Shown here one piece after another: positions 9,979-22,236 of a stretch of DNA of 64,000 nucleotides. A model generated the notes under the pieces. It had not been told where the DNA came from, did not search any database, and worked only from the letters and a program-made list of their open reading frames with translations. Position 1 is the stretch's first letter, and each line of letters begins with the position of its first letter. The stretch is from Prosapia bicincta (taxonomy: Eukaryota; Arthropoda; Insecta; Hemiptera; Cercopidae). Both the position numbers and the translations under genes were made by a program. The stretch is taken from NCBI GenBank assembly GCA_036971475.1, contig JBAIZL010000005.1, positions 240,601,823 to 240,665,822 on the forward strand, written 5' to 3'.

Positions 9979-10833
9979 ACCAGCTATTCAGACAAAAGAG
10001 ATTGTTTTACCTTAAATTTAGAAATGGCTGAGTTAAAACAAGAGAATAACGAATCACCTTTTAAATTTTATGAAAGAATTCAAAAACTGTTAAATTTACA
10101 AATTTCATTTTTTGTTAATAAAGAGCCACAAAGACAATTGGCCAAAGATGTTTTAATAGAATATGTTCAGAAACTAGCTTTAAGAGTTCTCCTTAGAGGT
10201 TAACATGAACCTGTAGGATCGCTAATGCGAACCAAAAATCCAGATTCTCTTAGCGAAGCACTTAATATGCTTACTAACGATTTTCAATTTAAAAATAATA
10301 AATTATTTCAAAATATTAAACAGAACATTCCACCTAGGGCCCCACAATACCCGCCTATTCGCAAACCCCTTCCTAACAAGCAAACCTTCCAAAATTATAG
10401 GCCCAACTACCAAAATAATCCTAACCAATTTACTAAACCTAACTCATACGTACAGCAAAATCAACATCCGAGACAGTCTAACAATTACACACCATTAAAA
10501 GTTCATCAAAAATTTGAACCAGAACCAATGAGCATTTCCACACGTCAAACAGGGAACACAATTAGACAAAATAGACTTTATCAGATGACAGGGAAACCAA
10601 TAGAGGAGGAAAATTACGATCAAACTATGAATCGATTGACTGAACAAATGACTAACTCTTATCTGACCGAACAAACAGATTATGAACCGCAAGAGGACCC
10701 TGACAGCTACATAGACTTTGATGATTCCCCGCAAGAGGAAAACGCATGCGGATTCACTCAAGAGGACAATCATACCCAAAATCATTTTTTAGGTATGATT
10801 AACCTAACCACATTAAAAAGACATTTTCCATAA
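9979..10833 (+). pseudogene. gypsy gag, C-terminal part
   Basis: One frame runs from the Maverick junction to 10833 (285 codons) with a single TAA at 10201-10203. The first codons (SYSDKRDCFTLNLEMAEL) read straight out of the junction, showing that the Maverick cut a coding sequence. Asn/Gln/Pro-rich middle; no zinc knuckle, as in the 17.6/gypsy group. The TAA stop at 10831-10833 overlaps the ATG of the next ORF. Confidence 0.8.
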
Positions 10834-11591
10834 TGCATATAGAAGACGACACAAACGAACTACCGTACATCCACGATCCCAAGACCAATTTAAAGATGCT
10901 GATTGACACTGGAAGTACGAGATCATTTATTAAAAAATCAATAGCTTTCCAATTTTTCAAAAACACTCTAAAACAAGAGCCATTTGAAGTGAGTACAGCT
11001 CATGGAGTATCAAAAGAAAAATACAGTTGTACGCTACCACTCTTAGGAAAAGAAACAACCAAATTCTATTTATTTGATTTCCATAAAGATTTTGACTTAC
11101 TCCTTGGATTAGATAACATAAAAGAATTAAAAATTAATTTAAATTTTGTGAATGATAAATTAATATTTCGCAATAAGCAAATGCCGATCAAATATTTTAA
11201 CACAGAAGAACAAAATAATAATAATAATAATAATAATATAAGCGAATGTCAGGAACAGAAAGCAAAAAAGGGAACAAGTTATGTTATACAAGCCCGCGCT
11301 AGCCAAACGATTAAATTTAGAATACAAAATATTCAAGATGGAGAAGGACTCTTACCATACAAAAACTTGAATGGATTAGAAATTCCGCAGTGTATAGTCT
11401 CAGTACACAAGGGAGAAGCCTACTGCCCTATAATAAACAACACAGAAGTAAATGTAGAATTAACAGTAAATGAACCATTAGAATTAAAATCTTTAGAAGA
11501 ATACAATATCCTTAGACCTGATGCAATGCAAATGAACGCTAATTTCAATTTATTAGATTATAAACAAAAAAATTCGAGAAGAAAAATTTAG
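10833..11591 (+). CDS. gypsy aspartic protease region of pol
   Basis: 252 aa. MLIDTGSTRSFI near residues 22-33 is the retroviral-type protease active site (DTG). An (AAT)n tract encodes a poly-Asn run. The frame ends at 11591 and pol continues in another frame; a small frameshift near 11575 has probably split one pol ORF. Confidence 0.85.
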   Translation: MHIEDDTNELPYIHDPKTNLKMLIDTGSTRSFIKKSIAFQFFKNTLKQEPFEVSTAHGVSKEKYSCTLPLLGKETTKFYLFDFHKDFDLLLGLDNIKELKINLNFVNDKLIFRNKQMPIKYFNTEEQNNNNNNNNISECQEQKAKKGTSYVIQARASQTIKFRIQNIQDGEGLLPYKNLNGLEIPQCIVSVHKGEAYCPIINNTEVNVELTVNEPLELKSLEEYNILRPDAMQMNANFNLLDYKQKNSRRKI

Positions 11592-11593
11592 AT

Positions 11594-14500
11594 TTGTCAA
11601 AATTTAGAATGGAACATATGAACTCGGAAGAAAAATCCGCTATAACAAGTTTAATAAAAGATTATGCAGATTTATTCCATATTGAGGGAAACGATTTAAC
11701 TTTTACCAACCAAATAAAACATGTTATTAGGACTACTGATGAAATTCCCGTATACTCCAGAAATTATAGATATCCAGAGATTTACAAGAACGAAATTAAT
11801 AAACAAACTGAGGACATGCTTGAACAAGGAATTATTAGACCTTCAAATTCTCCATGGAACTCTCCTGTCTGGATTGTACCCAAAAAACAAGACGCTTCTG
11901 GCAAAAGAAAATTTCGATTAGTAATAGATTTTAGAGGATTAAACAAGAAAACAATTGACGATAAATTTCCCTTGCCAAACATTACCGACATATTAGATAA
12001 ATTAGGACGATCTCAGTATTTTACAACTTTAGATTTAGCCTCAGGATTTCACCAAGTAGAAATGGATAAAAATAGCATAGAAAAAACAGCGTTTTCAACA
12101 GAAACGGGACACTATGAATTTTTAAGAATGCCATTTGGACTAAAGAATAGCCCCCCTACATTTCAAAGAATTATGAATAACATTCTGAGAGGAATCCAAA
12201 ATGAAACATGTTTAGTTTATTTAGACGATATTATAATTTACTCCACTAGCCTCCAAGAACATATACAAAGACTTAAAGAAGTATTCGACAGATTACGCAA
12301 AGCCAACTTTAAAGTACAGCTGGATAAAACAGAATTTTTAAGAAAAGAAGTAGCGTATCTAGGGCATGTTGTTACACCGGAAGGCGTAAAACCTAACCCA
12401 GCAAAGATTTTGGCAATCAAAAACTATCCAATACCCAAAACCACCAAACAAATTAAAGGATTTTTAGGACTAATAGGCTATTATCGAAAATTTATTAAAA
12501 ACTTCGCCAAGATAACAAAACCGTTTACTAACTGTTTAAAGAAAAGTGCAAAAATAAATATAGAAAATCCAGATTTCATAGAATGTTTTGAAACATGTAA
12601 AAATATACTGACTAATGAGCCCCTTCTACAATACCCAGATTTTGAAAAGGAGTTTACTCTAACAACAGACGCTAGTAATTTTGCACTAGGAGCAATTTTA
12701 AGCCAGGACAAAAATGGAAAGGACCTTCCTATAGCGTATGCCAGCAGAACTTTAAACGACAGCGAAACTAATTACTCCGCGATTGAAAAGGAATTACTAG
12801 CAATCGTATGGGCCACTAAACACTTTAGGCCTTATTTATTTGGAAGAAAATTTAAAATTTATACAGACCATAAACCTTTACAATGGTTATTTTCAGTTAA
12901 AGAACCAAATTCCAAGCTTTTAAGATGGAGATTAAAATTAGAGGAATATGATTATGACATAAGATACAAAAAAGGCAAATTAAACCAAAACGCCGATGCC
13001 TTATCTAGAATACAATTGAACATTACTAATAAAAGGTCAACAAACACCCAACACACTGTAGAACCAGACCTTGATTTATCTCCAGCTGGATTAATCCAAC
13101 GTTTCTTCCCGGAATTAAATGAAGATAACGAGTCTATGGTCGTACAACTCGACGCAACAGATAATGCCAACTTAGAGTACGATCAAGAAAGTGACAGTCA
13201 AACCGTGCATTCCAACTTCGAAGGGAACGCCCAAATTGAAATACCAATTTCCGACGAACCTGTAAACTTTGGGAGAAATCAAATATTTTTGTCATTAGTA
13301 AAATACGAACCAAAGAAAGTAAAAATTATAAAACTATTCGGAACTTCAAAAATTCGTTTAATGGTCGAAATATCAGAAAATAACTTTAAAGAAGACATAG
13401 TTAACTTTGTAAAATCATATTTGGTACCCAAAATAAAATATAATCTATATTTTGAAGACGATTTTTACGAGAAATTTGCATCATGCGTAGCCAAAAATTT
13501 CAAACAAACTGAACTAAATTTGGTTAAGTGTAATAACAAACTCTTAGACCTAACTTCGGAAGAAGATACCTTAGAAACGATAAGTAATTATCATGTCAGC
13601 AAAACCAATCACCGAGGGATACAAGAAACATACGAACAAATTAAGCGAAGATATTATTGGCCTAATTTAAAATCACTAATCCAAAATTTCATAAATCAGT
13701 GTGACATATGTCAAAGAACCAAATATGACAGAATCCCCTTACAATTAGAGATGAACTTGACGCCTACAGCTGCAAGGCCTTTCCAGATAATTCACATCGA
13801 CACTATCTCTTTAGAAAAGAATGCGTTTATCAGCATTGTCGACAGTTTCACAAAGTATGCTCAAGCTTATCGCTTGGGAAGCTCTCAAGCTACAGAGATT
13901 GCAGACAAGTTATTAGATTACTTTGCGCAGTTCTGCTTACCAACAGTTATTATCTCAGACAATGGAACGGAGTTTAATAACAGGATTGTGAAGGAGATAT
14001 TAGACCTGCATAAAATCAAAATCCATTTTATCAGTACACAAAACCCCCAATCAAACGGATTATGTGAAAGATTCCATTCCACCTTAATAGAACACATAAG
14101 GCTGTTAAATAATCAAATCGAATTTAAAAAAGACAGTATAATTAAGAAAGTTAAATATGCTATAATAGCCTATAACAATAGCATTCATTCAGTCACAAAA
14201 TTAACGCCGTGCGAAGTCTTATTTGGACACATAAATTCAAACAATTTATTAGATATAGATTTAGAAAAACAAATTGTAAATGACTACGTTTTAAACCATA
14301 AGGAAAAAACAAAAATACTTTACGAAAACATTAGGGATAGCAATCAAAGAATTAAAGAAAAAGTTTTAGAAAAAAGGAATGTAAACAAAGAACCACTTCC
14401 AGAAATACCATCTGAAGTTTATATAAAATCAGTTCAGAAGCAAAGCAAAACTAAAAACAGATATAGCAAGGAAGAAATAGCTTCGATAGATAAAGAAAGA

Positions 14501-14638
14501 AAAACTGGAAAAATAAAGCCTAGACATCATAACACAAAAGACAAGATACATTTGTCGAAAATTAAAAGGCCCAAGAAGATAAAAAATGTAATTAATGACC
14601 AAAATCCTTCTTGTTCATATTCGACACAATCAACTTAA
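11594..14638 (+). CDS. gypsy reverse transcriptase / RNase H / integrase
   Basis: 1014 aa, uninterrupted. RT core includes FRLVIDFRGLNKKT, the primer grip region and the YLDD box (LVYLDDIIIYS). RNase H starts TLTTDASNFALGAIL and includes YTDHKPLQWL. Integrase follows: zinc finger H-x-H...CDIC near NHRGIQETYEQIKRRYYWP, then D (IHIDTIS), D (IISDNGTEFNN) and E (LCERFHST). Lys-rich tail without chromodomain. The frame is long and clean, so this element was active rather recently, although the Maverick has split its gag. Confidence 0.95.
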   Translation: MSKFRMEHMNSEEKSAITSLIKDYADLFHIEGNDLTFTNQIKHVIRTTDEIPVYSRNYRYPEIYKNEINKQTEDMLEQGIIRPSNSPWNSPVWIVPKKQDASGKRKFRLVIDFRGLNKKTIDDKFPLPNITDILDKLGRSQYFTTLDLASGFHQVEMDKNSIEKTAFSTETGHYEFLRMPFGLKNSPPTFQRIMNNILRGIQNETCLVYLDDIIIYSTSLQEHIQRLKEVFDRLRKANFKVQLDKTEFLRKEVAYLGHVVTPEGVKPNPAKILAIKNYPIPKTTKQIKGFLGLIGYYRKFIKNFAKITKPFTNCLKKSAKINIENPDFIECFETCKNILTNEPLLQYPDFEKEFTLTTDASNFALGAILSQDKNGKDLPIAYASRTLNDSETNYSAIEKELLAIVWATKHFRPYLFGRKFKIYTDHKPLQWLFSVKEPNSKLLRWRLKLEEYDYDIRYKKGKLNQNADALSRIQLNITNKRSTNTQHTVEPDLDLSPAGLIQRFFPELNEDNESMVVQLDATDNANLEYDQESDSQTVHSNFEGNAQIEIPISDEPVNFGRNQIFLSLVKYEPKKVKIIKLFGTSKIRLMVEISENNFKEDIVNFVKSYLVPKIKYNLYFEDDFYEKFASCVAKNFKQTELNLVKCNNKLLDLTSEEDTLETISNYHVSKTNHRGIQETYEQIKRRYYWPNLKSLIQNFINQCDICQRTKYDRIPLQLEMNLTPTAARPFQIIHIDTISLEKNAFISIVDSFTKYAQAYRLGSSQATEIADKLLDYFAQFCLPTVIISDNGTEFNNRIVKEILDLHKIKIHFISTQNPQSNGLCERFHSTLIEHIRLLNNQIEFKKDSIIKKVKYAIIAYNNSIHSVTKLTPCEVLFGHINSNNLLDIDLEKQIVNDYVLNHKEKTKILYENIRDSNQRIKEKVLEKRNVNKEPLPEIPSEVYIKSVQKQSKTKNRYSKEEIASIDKERKTGKIKPRHHNTKDKIHLSKIKRPKKIKNVINDQNPSCSYSTQST

Positions 14639-15405
14639 AATCCCTACCATACCTTTGTCCACTAGTTCTATGCAAGAAACTTTATTAAACTTTTAAACAA
14701 CATTGTTTTTATTAATTGTATGTGTTACAAACTTTTGTAATTAATTAAATGATATGTAACTAATTATGGTAATAAATATTGTTAATTATTTGAAATATGT
14801 TAATCACAAAAAGAAATGTAATTGAAGAAAATTAGAAACTATACTCTTAAAGAGATAACAAAACAAAAAGAATTCTTATAAACTGACTAGAATCCTTATC
14901 AAATCTATAACAGGCAAGTTGAATGTAAATGATGGTAAAAATTATGAAAAATTATATAAAACTTTTATCGTAATCAATGTAAATTTTGTAGAACAAAAAT
15001 TAGATTCTGATAACAATTGTATATGTTATAAACATTTTGTATCTATCCTATGATAGAAAAGGCTCATTATAAATTGTATTAATCAATTCCAAATACTTTT
15101 GCTCAGTTGAATTATAATGAACAGAAAATTAGACTGTAAAATGCCCATCATCAAAAACAATAACGCCTACAAACTACGAGGATACTGCGTTGGAAATCGC
15201 ACACAACCTATTTAACTGGATCTTGGAAATCAACCTTTGCCTGGTGACTTTCTCCAGTGAAGAGGACTTCAACCCATGCCGAAAATTGCCCTTTACGGAG
15301 GCCTATTCAGCAGCTTATATACTTCACCCTCATCAAGAAGATGAAGAGGACCTCAACCGATGCCGAAACTTCGCCAACCCCCGAAGTTTTCTTTAGGGAT
15401 GGAGG
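14639..15405 (+). other. gypsy 3' untranslated region
   Basis: Between the pol stop and the LTR. AT-rich, no env-like frame; a 68-codon ORF at 15190 is not convincing. It ends in a short purine stretch (tttagggatggagg), the likely polypurine tract, directly before the LTR. Confidence 0.6.
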
Positions 15406-15697
15406 AGTTATATAAACATTTTATGTGAACATTTCATAATTAAATGCGTGCTAGGAAAATTCCTGCTTACGCAGCTTTTGTATTATATAGGTGTGAGAAC
15501 AGAGCCCCGGCAGTGTGTAAATCGCCTCTGTATCGCACAGACGTTTTCCACTCCGATTGAGTGCATATCAATTGTATTGTTTTATTAAGTAAAATTAATG
15601 TAACAGTTTTCTAAATTAATTGTTTATTAAATTCAAAGGTTTGTTAAAAATAAAAATCATTTTTAAAAACCTTTCTTGCTTAATATAAAACGTAACT
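15406..15697 (+). repeat. gypsy 3' LTR
   Basis: 292 bp, from agttatataaac behind the purine tract to acgtaact, followed by TATA, the presumed target duplication. The segment aaatgcgtgctaggaaaatt...cttacgcagctttt recurs in a small LTR fragment at 25.3 kb. The 5' LTR needed for confirmation is outside the window. Confidence 0.7.
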
Positions 15698-16439
15698 TAT
15701 ATGTATGCCGTGGTATGAACACCGTACATAGTAAACTGATAGGATACACTAATCAAAACAACAACAATCGCCTAGATTCACAGTGACACAGCTGTGCGGG
15801 TTTTATGCTTGCTATAGAGGCCACTGGCTGTGATTGTGGTTTTAAGATAATGTGATATCTCTACAGGTTTGCACATGTCGAGGACATAGTCCTCGGTCTC
15901 CGGTTATCTACAACTATGTAGGCCTGGTGTATTCCCTCAAACGATAAGGCTTTGTTGCACTGTTATTAAATTAGTAGCACAGACAAACTTTGAGTTAAGC
16001 AATCATATCCCCATACCCCAGGGCGAGGCTCCGCATCATCCCATTGATCAGACAACGCATTTAGGGGTGGACCACTCATTAGAGGCGAGCCTACTTCTTG
16101 CTTAGCGTCACACATGTTTCGATCACAGTTACGTCATCAGATATATTAAAATAACGATTCAATCTTTCCAAAAACTACCCCCCACCGCCAGAGCAACCCC
16201 CGGGGATGCTCCCAAACGTAGCTGAGAACATCCCCATACTTAGGGGTAGGTTAAGTTAGATGCCATTTGGCTGGCTTAGGTTAGTGTTAAAGGCCAACTT
16301 CCCCCACCACTTTTTGTGCAATAGTGCCGACTGTTACTACTTTTATACAGACAGAAAATATATAAGCATCTTTAATATTTATATGAAAATCAACGATTTT
16401 CACATCAAAATTATAGATTTCCTACTTACCTTGGCGTTA
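15698..16439. other. Unannotated stretch
   Basis: No convincing ORF, RNA gene or element end seen. GC is somewhat higher than the surroundings around 16000-16250 (for example cccccaccgccagagcaaccc), which could belong to the 5' part of the LINE fragment that follows. Confidence 0.5.
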
Positions 16440-17860
16440 CTCTGGATCCTGAACTTCGCTTTACAAGGCACCTCGAAATCACTGCTAACAAAGCCCTGAG
16501 ATAGTTGAACATTCTAAGAAAACTATGTGGAACTACATGGGGATCAAGACCTACTACTGCAAACAGTACATATAGCACCACCATTAGACCTGTGCTTGAG
16601 TACGCCGCCCCGATTTGGAATCCGAGCTCTGCATATTCGAAAATATACTCTGTTCACCACAGAGCGTCAAAAATTATTATATGCGGAGTTTCTTCAACCA
16701 ATAATCAAAAGCCTGAACATGAATATAGTTTGCCTACACTTGAGAGCGGACGCAGTCTTTCAAAAACCAAATTCAATTCACCAATAGACTCCGCAGTAAG
16801 AACGTGGATCATATCCCAAACAGGGTATTCATTCAATGAGAGTCTCATTTAGACTCAAGAGATCCTCCAACCTCCAGTTTGATCGAGACATAAGAAGAAG
16901 AATTAATTTGGAGCATTCCTCCCTGCTGTTTCTTTAGGAGCCCCTATTTCCCAGAAAAACACCAAGAGAAACGAGGATTAGCTTAAAAAACATTGCAGCC
17001 TTGCTAAAAAAATAAGATCTAATTATTCTTAAACAAAAAAGTCTTGAAACTATTGAAAAGCTCTCCCAGCATAGCTTGGTAATTGCTTACACTGATGTTT
17101 CCTCAGATAAACTCTTCAATAAGGAGGTTTGTTCTGATCGTCTTCCTTCTTCCCCATGGAAGTAAACGCCAGTACAACAAGAATACATGCCTGATTGCAA
17201 CAATTATCACCAGCGAGCTGTTGGCGATTAAGGACGCTCTCCATGTAAATGGCTCCATTGTTTCAGGCCTAACAGACGGGATAGTAATTTTCTCTGACTG
17301 TAAATCGGTCTTAGAAACAATAAGAAACGAAGACACAAACATCACCTCTGCGATAAATGTACTGTTTAGGAGTCTGCACTCTAAGGGGAAATCATGTCAT
17401 CTACAATGGACCCTTGGTCATGTAAATATTGAAGACAATGAGTGTACCGACTGATTGGCCAAATCACCCCTTGAAAATAATCAACCATGTAACACCATTA
17501 CACTTGGAGATGGGAACGCAGTGGCCCAAAACAGACTCCTACTTCATACCTTTAGGAAGCCTCTTATCCCCGACTTCAACTGCGGCAGATATTTGACATC
17601 GGTCATTGTCAGACTAAGAATTAATTATCTTAGAGGGGTGAAGATTCTCACAGACAAGACCAGGACATACGTTACTTGCAGCTACTGTCCGGATCTCAGT
17701 CTAACGCCGAGACATATTTTTGAGTGCCAAGCACTCATGCCGCATATTTTGAAGTTGGGAATGGTGCCATTTGAAAAACCATTTGAGAGCTGTTCTCTTT
17801 AGCCAAAAGGCGCCAGAGCTGGCGGCCGTTATTGTCCGGACTTTCGATGTTGTCTATGGA
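16440..17860 (+). mobile_element. Decayed non-LTR retrotransposon (Jockey-like), 3' part
   Basis: Several frames give LINE hallmarks: YLGVTLDPELRFTRHLE and LCGTTWGSRPTT with RPVLEYAAPIWNP (RT thumb), then an RNase H domain (IVIFSDCKSVLETI; LQWTLGHVNIEDNECTD) and a terminal CSYCPDLSLTPRHIFEC zinc-like motif. Frames are broken by stops and shifts, so it is dead. Confidence 0.85.
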
Positions 17861-17904
17861 CACCCTGGACACGGATAACAACACACACCAACAATACTAT
17901 ACTT

Positions 17905-18383
17905 TCTAAGTAGTTTAAGAAATAATGTTGGTAGAAACTAATTTATAAATTGTCTATAACGTTTTTCACACGTTCATAAACAGGTATTGTTAATCTATAT
18001 TAAATGTGTTACTGTCTTAGATATTTCAACAGTTTCGGTATTTGACAACTTGAAGATGAATTCATAGTGAGGATTTTGATCATTATTTTGACAAGAGACT
18101 AACTCTTCGTTTCGTTGATGTTCCATACAACAAATTTATGTTTATTTTAATTTATTTTCTTATAGATTTCCTATATAATTATACTTTTTCTGTATTGGAA
18201 TCTCATACATATTTATTCGAAAAGAAATCAAATATCATATAAAAACATTATGTATATATATATATATACAGGTGAAATAAACATCAGGTTTAATATTCCT
18301 GATGATGTTGGTACTGTTAGCCAACGAAAAGCTTTGAATTGTAAATTCAATTATAATTCTTGTATTTGTATTTTGACTTAGTT

Positions 18384-18444
<61 letters not shown>

Positions 18445-18960
18445 AAGCTGTTTCTTCAGTAGTAGTTATATAATAGAATTAAAATAGTTTTACAAAATCC
18501 TATATCCACCATATTATAAGAAACATTTTGCGAAACTCTTATAAATATCCTGGTAAATTAAATATATTATAGCATGTATTTCGAGATAAAGCACATTTAA
18601 TTTCGGACATTTATTTATTTCCTAATGTATTGGGGTAGATAGAAACGGTAAACAATATTTTGTTTCAACACATTGGAACACAATTTTGAACTATTTTTTC
18701 AAATAATTTAAAAATCTTATTCGGCAGATGTTTTATCGTTAAAACGTAGTTTCAGACGTTAAGAATATTTCTTAACATAATTATTATGTTTTGTGAATGT
18801 AATAGGAAAAGCTTGATAACTTGATTCGATGATGGGAGACAAAATAATGAAATCAATAAAAAACCACAAACAATACTTATAAAAGGCCAAAACAAAAATA
18901 AAATAATTTGTTTTATAAAAATTAACAATTCTAATAAATAATTAAATTATTGACCATTAT
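17905..18960 (+). repeat. Segmental duplication, copy A
   Basis: Diverged but collinear with 25.92-28.96 kb (shared blocks such as taactcttcgtt.cgttgatgt and ttgcgaaa.tcttataaa). At ~18128 it runs without the hAT element that interrupts copy B, but itself carries an inserted block at ~18253-18435 with a hammerhead-like motif and an (AT)n tract. No genes seen. Confidence 0.75.
18295..18341 (+). ncRNA. Hammerhead-ribozyme-like motif
   Basis: CTGATGA (18299-18305), stem II GTTGG/CCAAC with a 9-nt loop, GAAA (18326-18329), a self-complementary AAGCTT as mini stem III, and a 4-bp stem I (ATTC/GAAT). One extra base separates CTGATGA from stem II, as in all other copies here. Such minimal hammerheads are known in Penelope-like retroelements. 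Confidence 0.55.
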
Positions 18961-19031
18961 TGGGTTAAGGAATTTAACTTCCACTCCAATACAGCCTTTA
19001 CAAGTAGTGCCTGTTAATAGCATATCACTAA

Positions 19032-19743
19032 ACAAAACTAAATTAATTTTTATAACAACAATGAAATTAAATTGGTTCTGAATTTACTAATTTATAAATC
19101 TCTGTTGGCTAAATCTAATATAAGAAGGATTGTACTTATTGTTGAGTTCCTGGAATCCAGACCGTTGCGTTAAATCCTTCACTGGACTTTGACACATAAA
19201 TAAATTATTTCCCTAATTTCAATACTATCTCCCTAATTAATTCAAGGTCGCATTTCAAATTTTCACACATTATTAACTAACGATTCGCATAACTCTTCTC
19301 AACAAATTTACCCTTTTTGAAACATTGCTTACAACTTTGTTCCCCTTAAATACGTCTGCACTCTTCCGTATTTCCCCCGAAACCTAGCCTCTTTCCCGAT
19401 GATTTTAGTTTTTAAGAACCGTCATATTATCCCTCTTTACATATTTCAGTTATTTTGGTGGTTCTCACGCCTTTTACAAATAGTTTCTCACAAGGTTCAG
19501 TGTTATTTTCCCAGGATATTCTTGGTCACTTGTAATACTTAAATCTTAAAATACTTGGACCCTTCTTTTGTCAATAGGTTTCCCCCAGCACTGGTTTATT
19601 TATGACTTCACCCGAAATAGAACAATGGTTAAGACCTCTTTCTCGGTACTTTAGCAAACTATTCTTGCTTATTCTAATCTTAGTATTTCTACAGATTATT
19701 ATTTTAACTAAATATATACTATATGCCTAATAAGTTATTATAT

Positions 19744-19790
<47 letters not shown>
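19032..19790 (+). repeat. Dispersed repeat family 'R715', copy 1, ending in an (AT)n tract
   Basis: Starts aacaaaactaaattaatt and ends gttattatataac(at)n. Nearly identical to 23326-24440. It is flanked by a direct repeat of ~48 bp (18975-19031 and 19791-19838, actccaatacagcctttaca...), either a long target duplication or a tandem copy. No coding capacity seen; class unknown. Confidence 0.75.
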
Positions 19791-19794
<4 letters not shown>

Positions 19795-19844
19795 TCCAAT
19801 ACAGCCTTTACAAGTAGTGCCTGTTGATAGCATATCACTAGAGA

Positions 19845-20620
19845 AGAATCGCTTTCTAATTATAGTAGGCGGTTTTTCGCGCTATGGACAAGTGTATCAC
19901 TTGGGCGCTGACAAACAACAGAACATCCCGATAAGATATTAGATTACTTTGAACACTGAGGTGTGCCTGCATTTATTATATCAAATAATAGCACCGAATT
20001 AACATTAGAGTGATAAAAGAAATATTAGATATGCACAAAATTAAAATACATTTAATAAGTACACAAAACCGTACACAAAAAATGGATTGTGTGAAGGTTC
20101 ATTCCACGATAATAGAATACATACGATTTTTATAATCAAATAGAGTCAGACAAAATTCAGGACTAAATTAAAGTCGTGTGAAGTTTTGTTTGGACACATA
20201 AATTCGAACAACTTACTGGATGTAGATGTAGAAAACTAGTTCGCAAACAACTACGTTTAAAGCCATAGAGAAAAAACAAAAACACTATATCAAAACAGAA
20301 ATATTAACCAAAAAATTAAATAAAATATTTCAGCTAAAGAAATGTAAACAAGTTATCACTTCCAGACATTCCAACTACGTTTATGTAGAGAGATTACAAA
20401 GAAAGGTTAAAACAAAATATAAATCTAGCAAAGAAGAAATATCTACACGAGCAAGAAATATAGCAAAGAAAATATAGCCAAGAAATAGGGCAAAGGAAAA
20501 CCGGTAAAATAAATCCTAGACACCATAACACAAGAGAAAATATAAATTTGTCAAAATTAAAAGTTCTAGGAAGATAAACACGATTAATGCTCAAAATCCC
20601 TTTCCAGGTTTCTCCTCTTC
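19845..20620 (+). pseudogene. gypsy pol (integrase C-terminal) remnant
   Basis: Degraded match to 13.87-14.61 kb of the first gypsy: agatattagattactttg, ggacacataaattcgaacaa and aaatttgtcaaaattaaaag are shared in order. Many stops and deletions. Confidence 0.8.
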
Positions 20621-20851
20621 GTCCTTGGCACAGCCACCGAGTCAGCAGATATTAAACACATCAAAAACAACTTCAGAATAATACCAATAGACCTTGGGTC
20701 AGCTAAATTAGAATCCTTCTACAACACCTGTGTCCACTATTTTAGTGTGAGGAATTTATTTACCATTTAAATCAAAGTAATTCCTACTATTATAATGTAT
20801 TAATACATTTTGAAATTAACTGCGACAATTGTAACGCTAGAATAACTTGAA

Positions 20852-21244
20852 ATGAATATGGAACAGATAATGGAAATAAAAGTAGACATAGACCCTATTG
20901 TGAAATATTTTAGATATGGTAAAATTAGTAAAAATGTAATAAATGAAAAATTAGAAATTATACCTATAAGAGATAAAGATGATAGAGGAACAAAAAGAGG
21001 TTTTATAGAAGGATTAGTTACATCAAAATTAAAATTAAAGAAAGATGAAAGCTCGGAATTTTCAGTTAAAGTTAAACGGGATGAATTGGATAAAATCAAC
21101 ACCAAAACTATTTTTAAAGTTAATCCAAGTATGAGAATAGCTCACCATATAAGTGTATGGACAATCGAAATGTATGGCGCCCTATTAGGTGGGGTGATAT
21201 ACTTCCTTCATCAAAATAATAAAGAGGACTCGAAGAAGGGCTGA
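20852..21244 (+). pseudogene. Env-like C-terminal fragment of a gypsy element
   Basis: 130 codons. A charged Lys/Glu-rich ectodomain-like part is followed by a hydrophobic segment (IEMYGALLGGVIYFL) and a short charged tail, placed between pol remnant and LTR exactly where env sits in errantiviruses. The region between (20621-20851) is also AT-rich and broken. Assignment rests on position and the membrane segment. Confidence 0.55.
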
Positions 21245-21280
21245 AACTTAATCAGTCACCAAGGTTTTATTTAGGAAAGG

Positions 21281-21558
21281 AGTTGTTATGTAAATAAATA
21301 ATGTAGATCTAGCTAGTTTTAATGATGACCTAGAGTATATTTATGCTATCGCAGACTTTGTGCTGTACAGCTGATAAGCCTTTCTTAAGTTAAGCAGTAC
21401 ACTCTAGACCAGAACACTTGTCTCCACTCCTTATACTCTCAGTAAATATCAGTTGTACATGTAAAACCAGTTATAGTTATAATTTCGATGTATATGTCCT
21501 TATTCGCAACTAATAAAACTATTTTAAAAATCTTTTTATGTTTAACGAAACACGTAAC

Positions 21559-21559
<1 letters not shown>
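21281..21559 (+). repeat. 3' LTR of the second gypsy element
   Basis: Starts agttgttatg behind the purine stretch ttaggaaagg and ends cacgtaact followed by (TA)n. Same terminal pattern as the LTR at 15406-15697, but most of the internal sequence differs, so it is a related family. Confidence 0.7.
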
Positions 21560-21886
<327 letters not shown>

Positions 21887-22236
21887 AACCCAAAATAAAT
21901 ACATAATTTACTCATGTGATTAAAATAGAAAACAATGCAAGGTTAAACGTAATACCTAGCATAGTTTACACACTTTTTCATCTGTGTAGTTTTATCACTG
22001 ACGAAGGCAACAGGGTGGCCGAATACAAGTTCTTATTAAAATTTGTGTATTTTCTTATATTCTTTAGTTTATTGTAAAGCTTCTGGCTTTACCATGCTCT
22101 CTCGTAGTGAAGTACGTTTAATAAAATCGTGTGACAAAGGGAAGACAAAAATTTTATTTCACGTTTTCAACACGTTAAACGGTCTTTATTTTGGTCAAAT
22201 ACACATTATCTAATTATTATACGGCAATCACACATA
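21887..22236. other. Unannotated stretch, 3' flank of the ubiquitin-like gene
   Basis: On the minus strand an AATAAA lies near 22155 behind the ubiquitin-like stop codon. Otherwise nothing recognised. Confidence 0.4.

Larger units (their letters stand above)
9979..15697 (+). mobile_element. Ty3/gypsy element (17.6/errantivirus-like), interrupted by Maverick copy 1
   Basis: Contains the C-terminal part of gag, an aspartic protease segment, RT/RNase H/integrase and a 3' LTR. The 5' LTR and gag start must lie beyond the other end of the Maverick, outside the window. LTR ends AGTT...AACT beside TATA agree with insect gypsy-group elements that target TATA sites. No env is visible between pol and the LTR. 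Confidence 0.9.

Noticed and set aside
16505..17802. Separate genes from the 115-123-aa ORFs
   Set aside because: They are broken pieces of a single LINE (RT thumb and RNase H).
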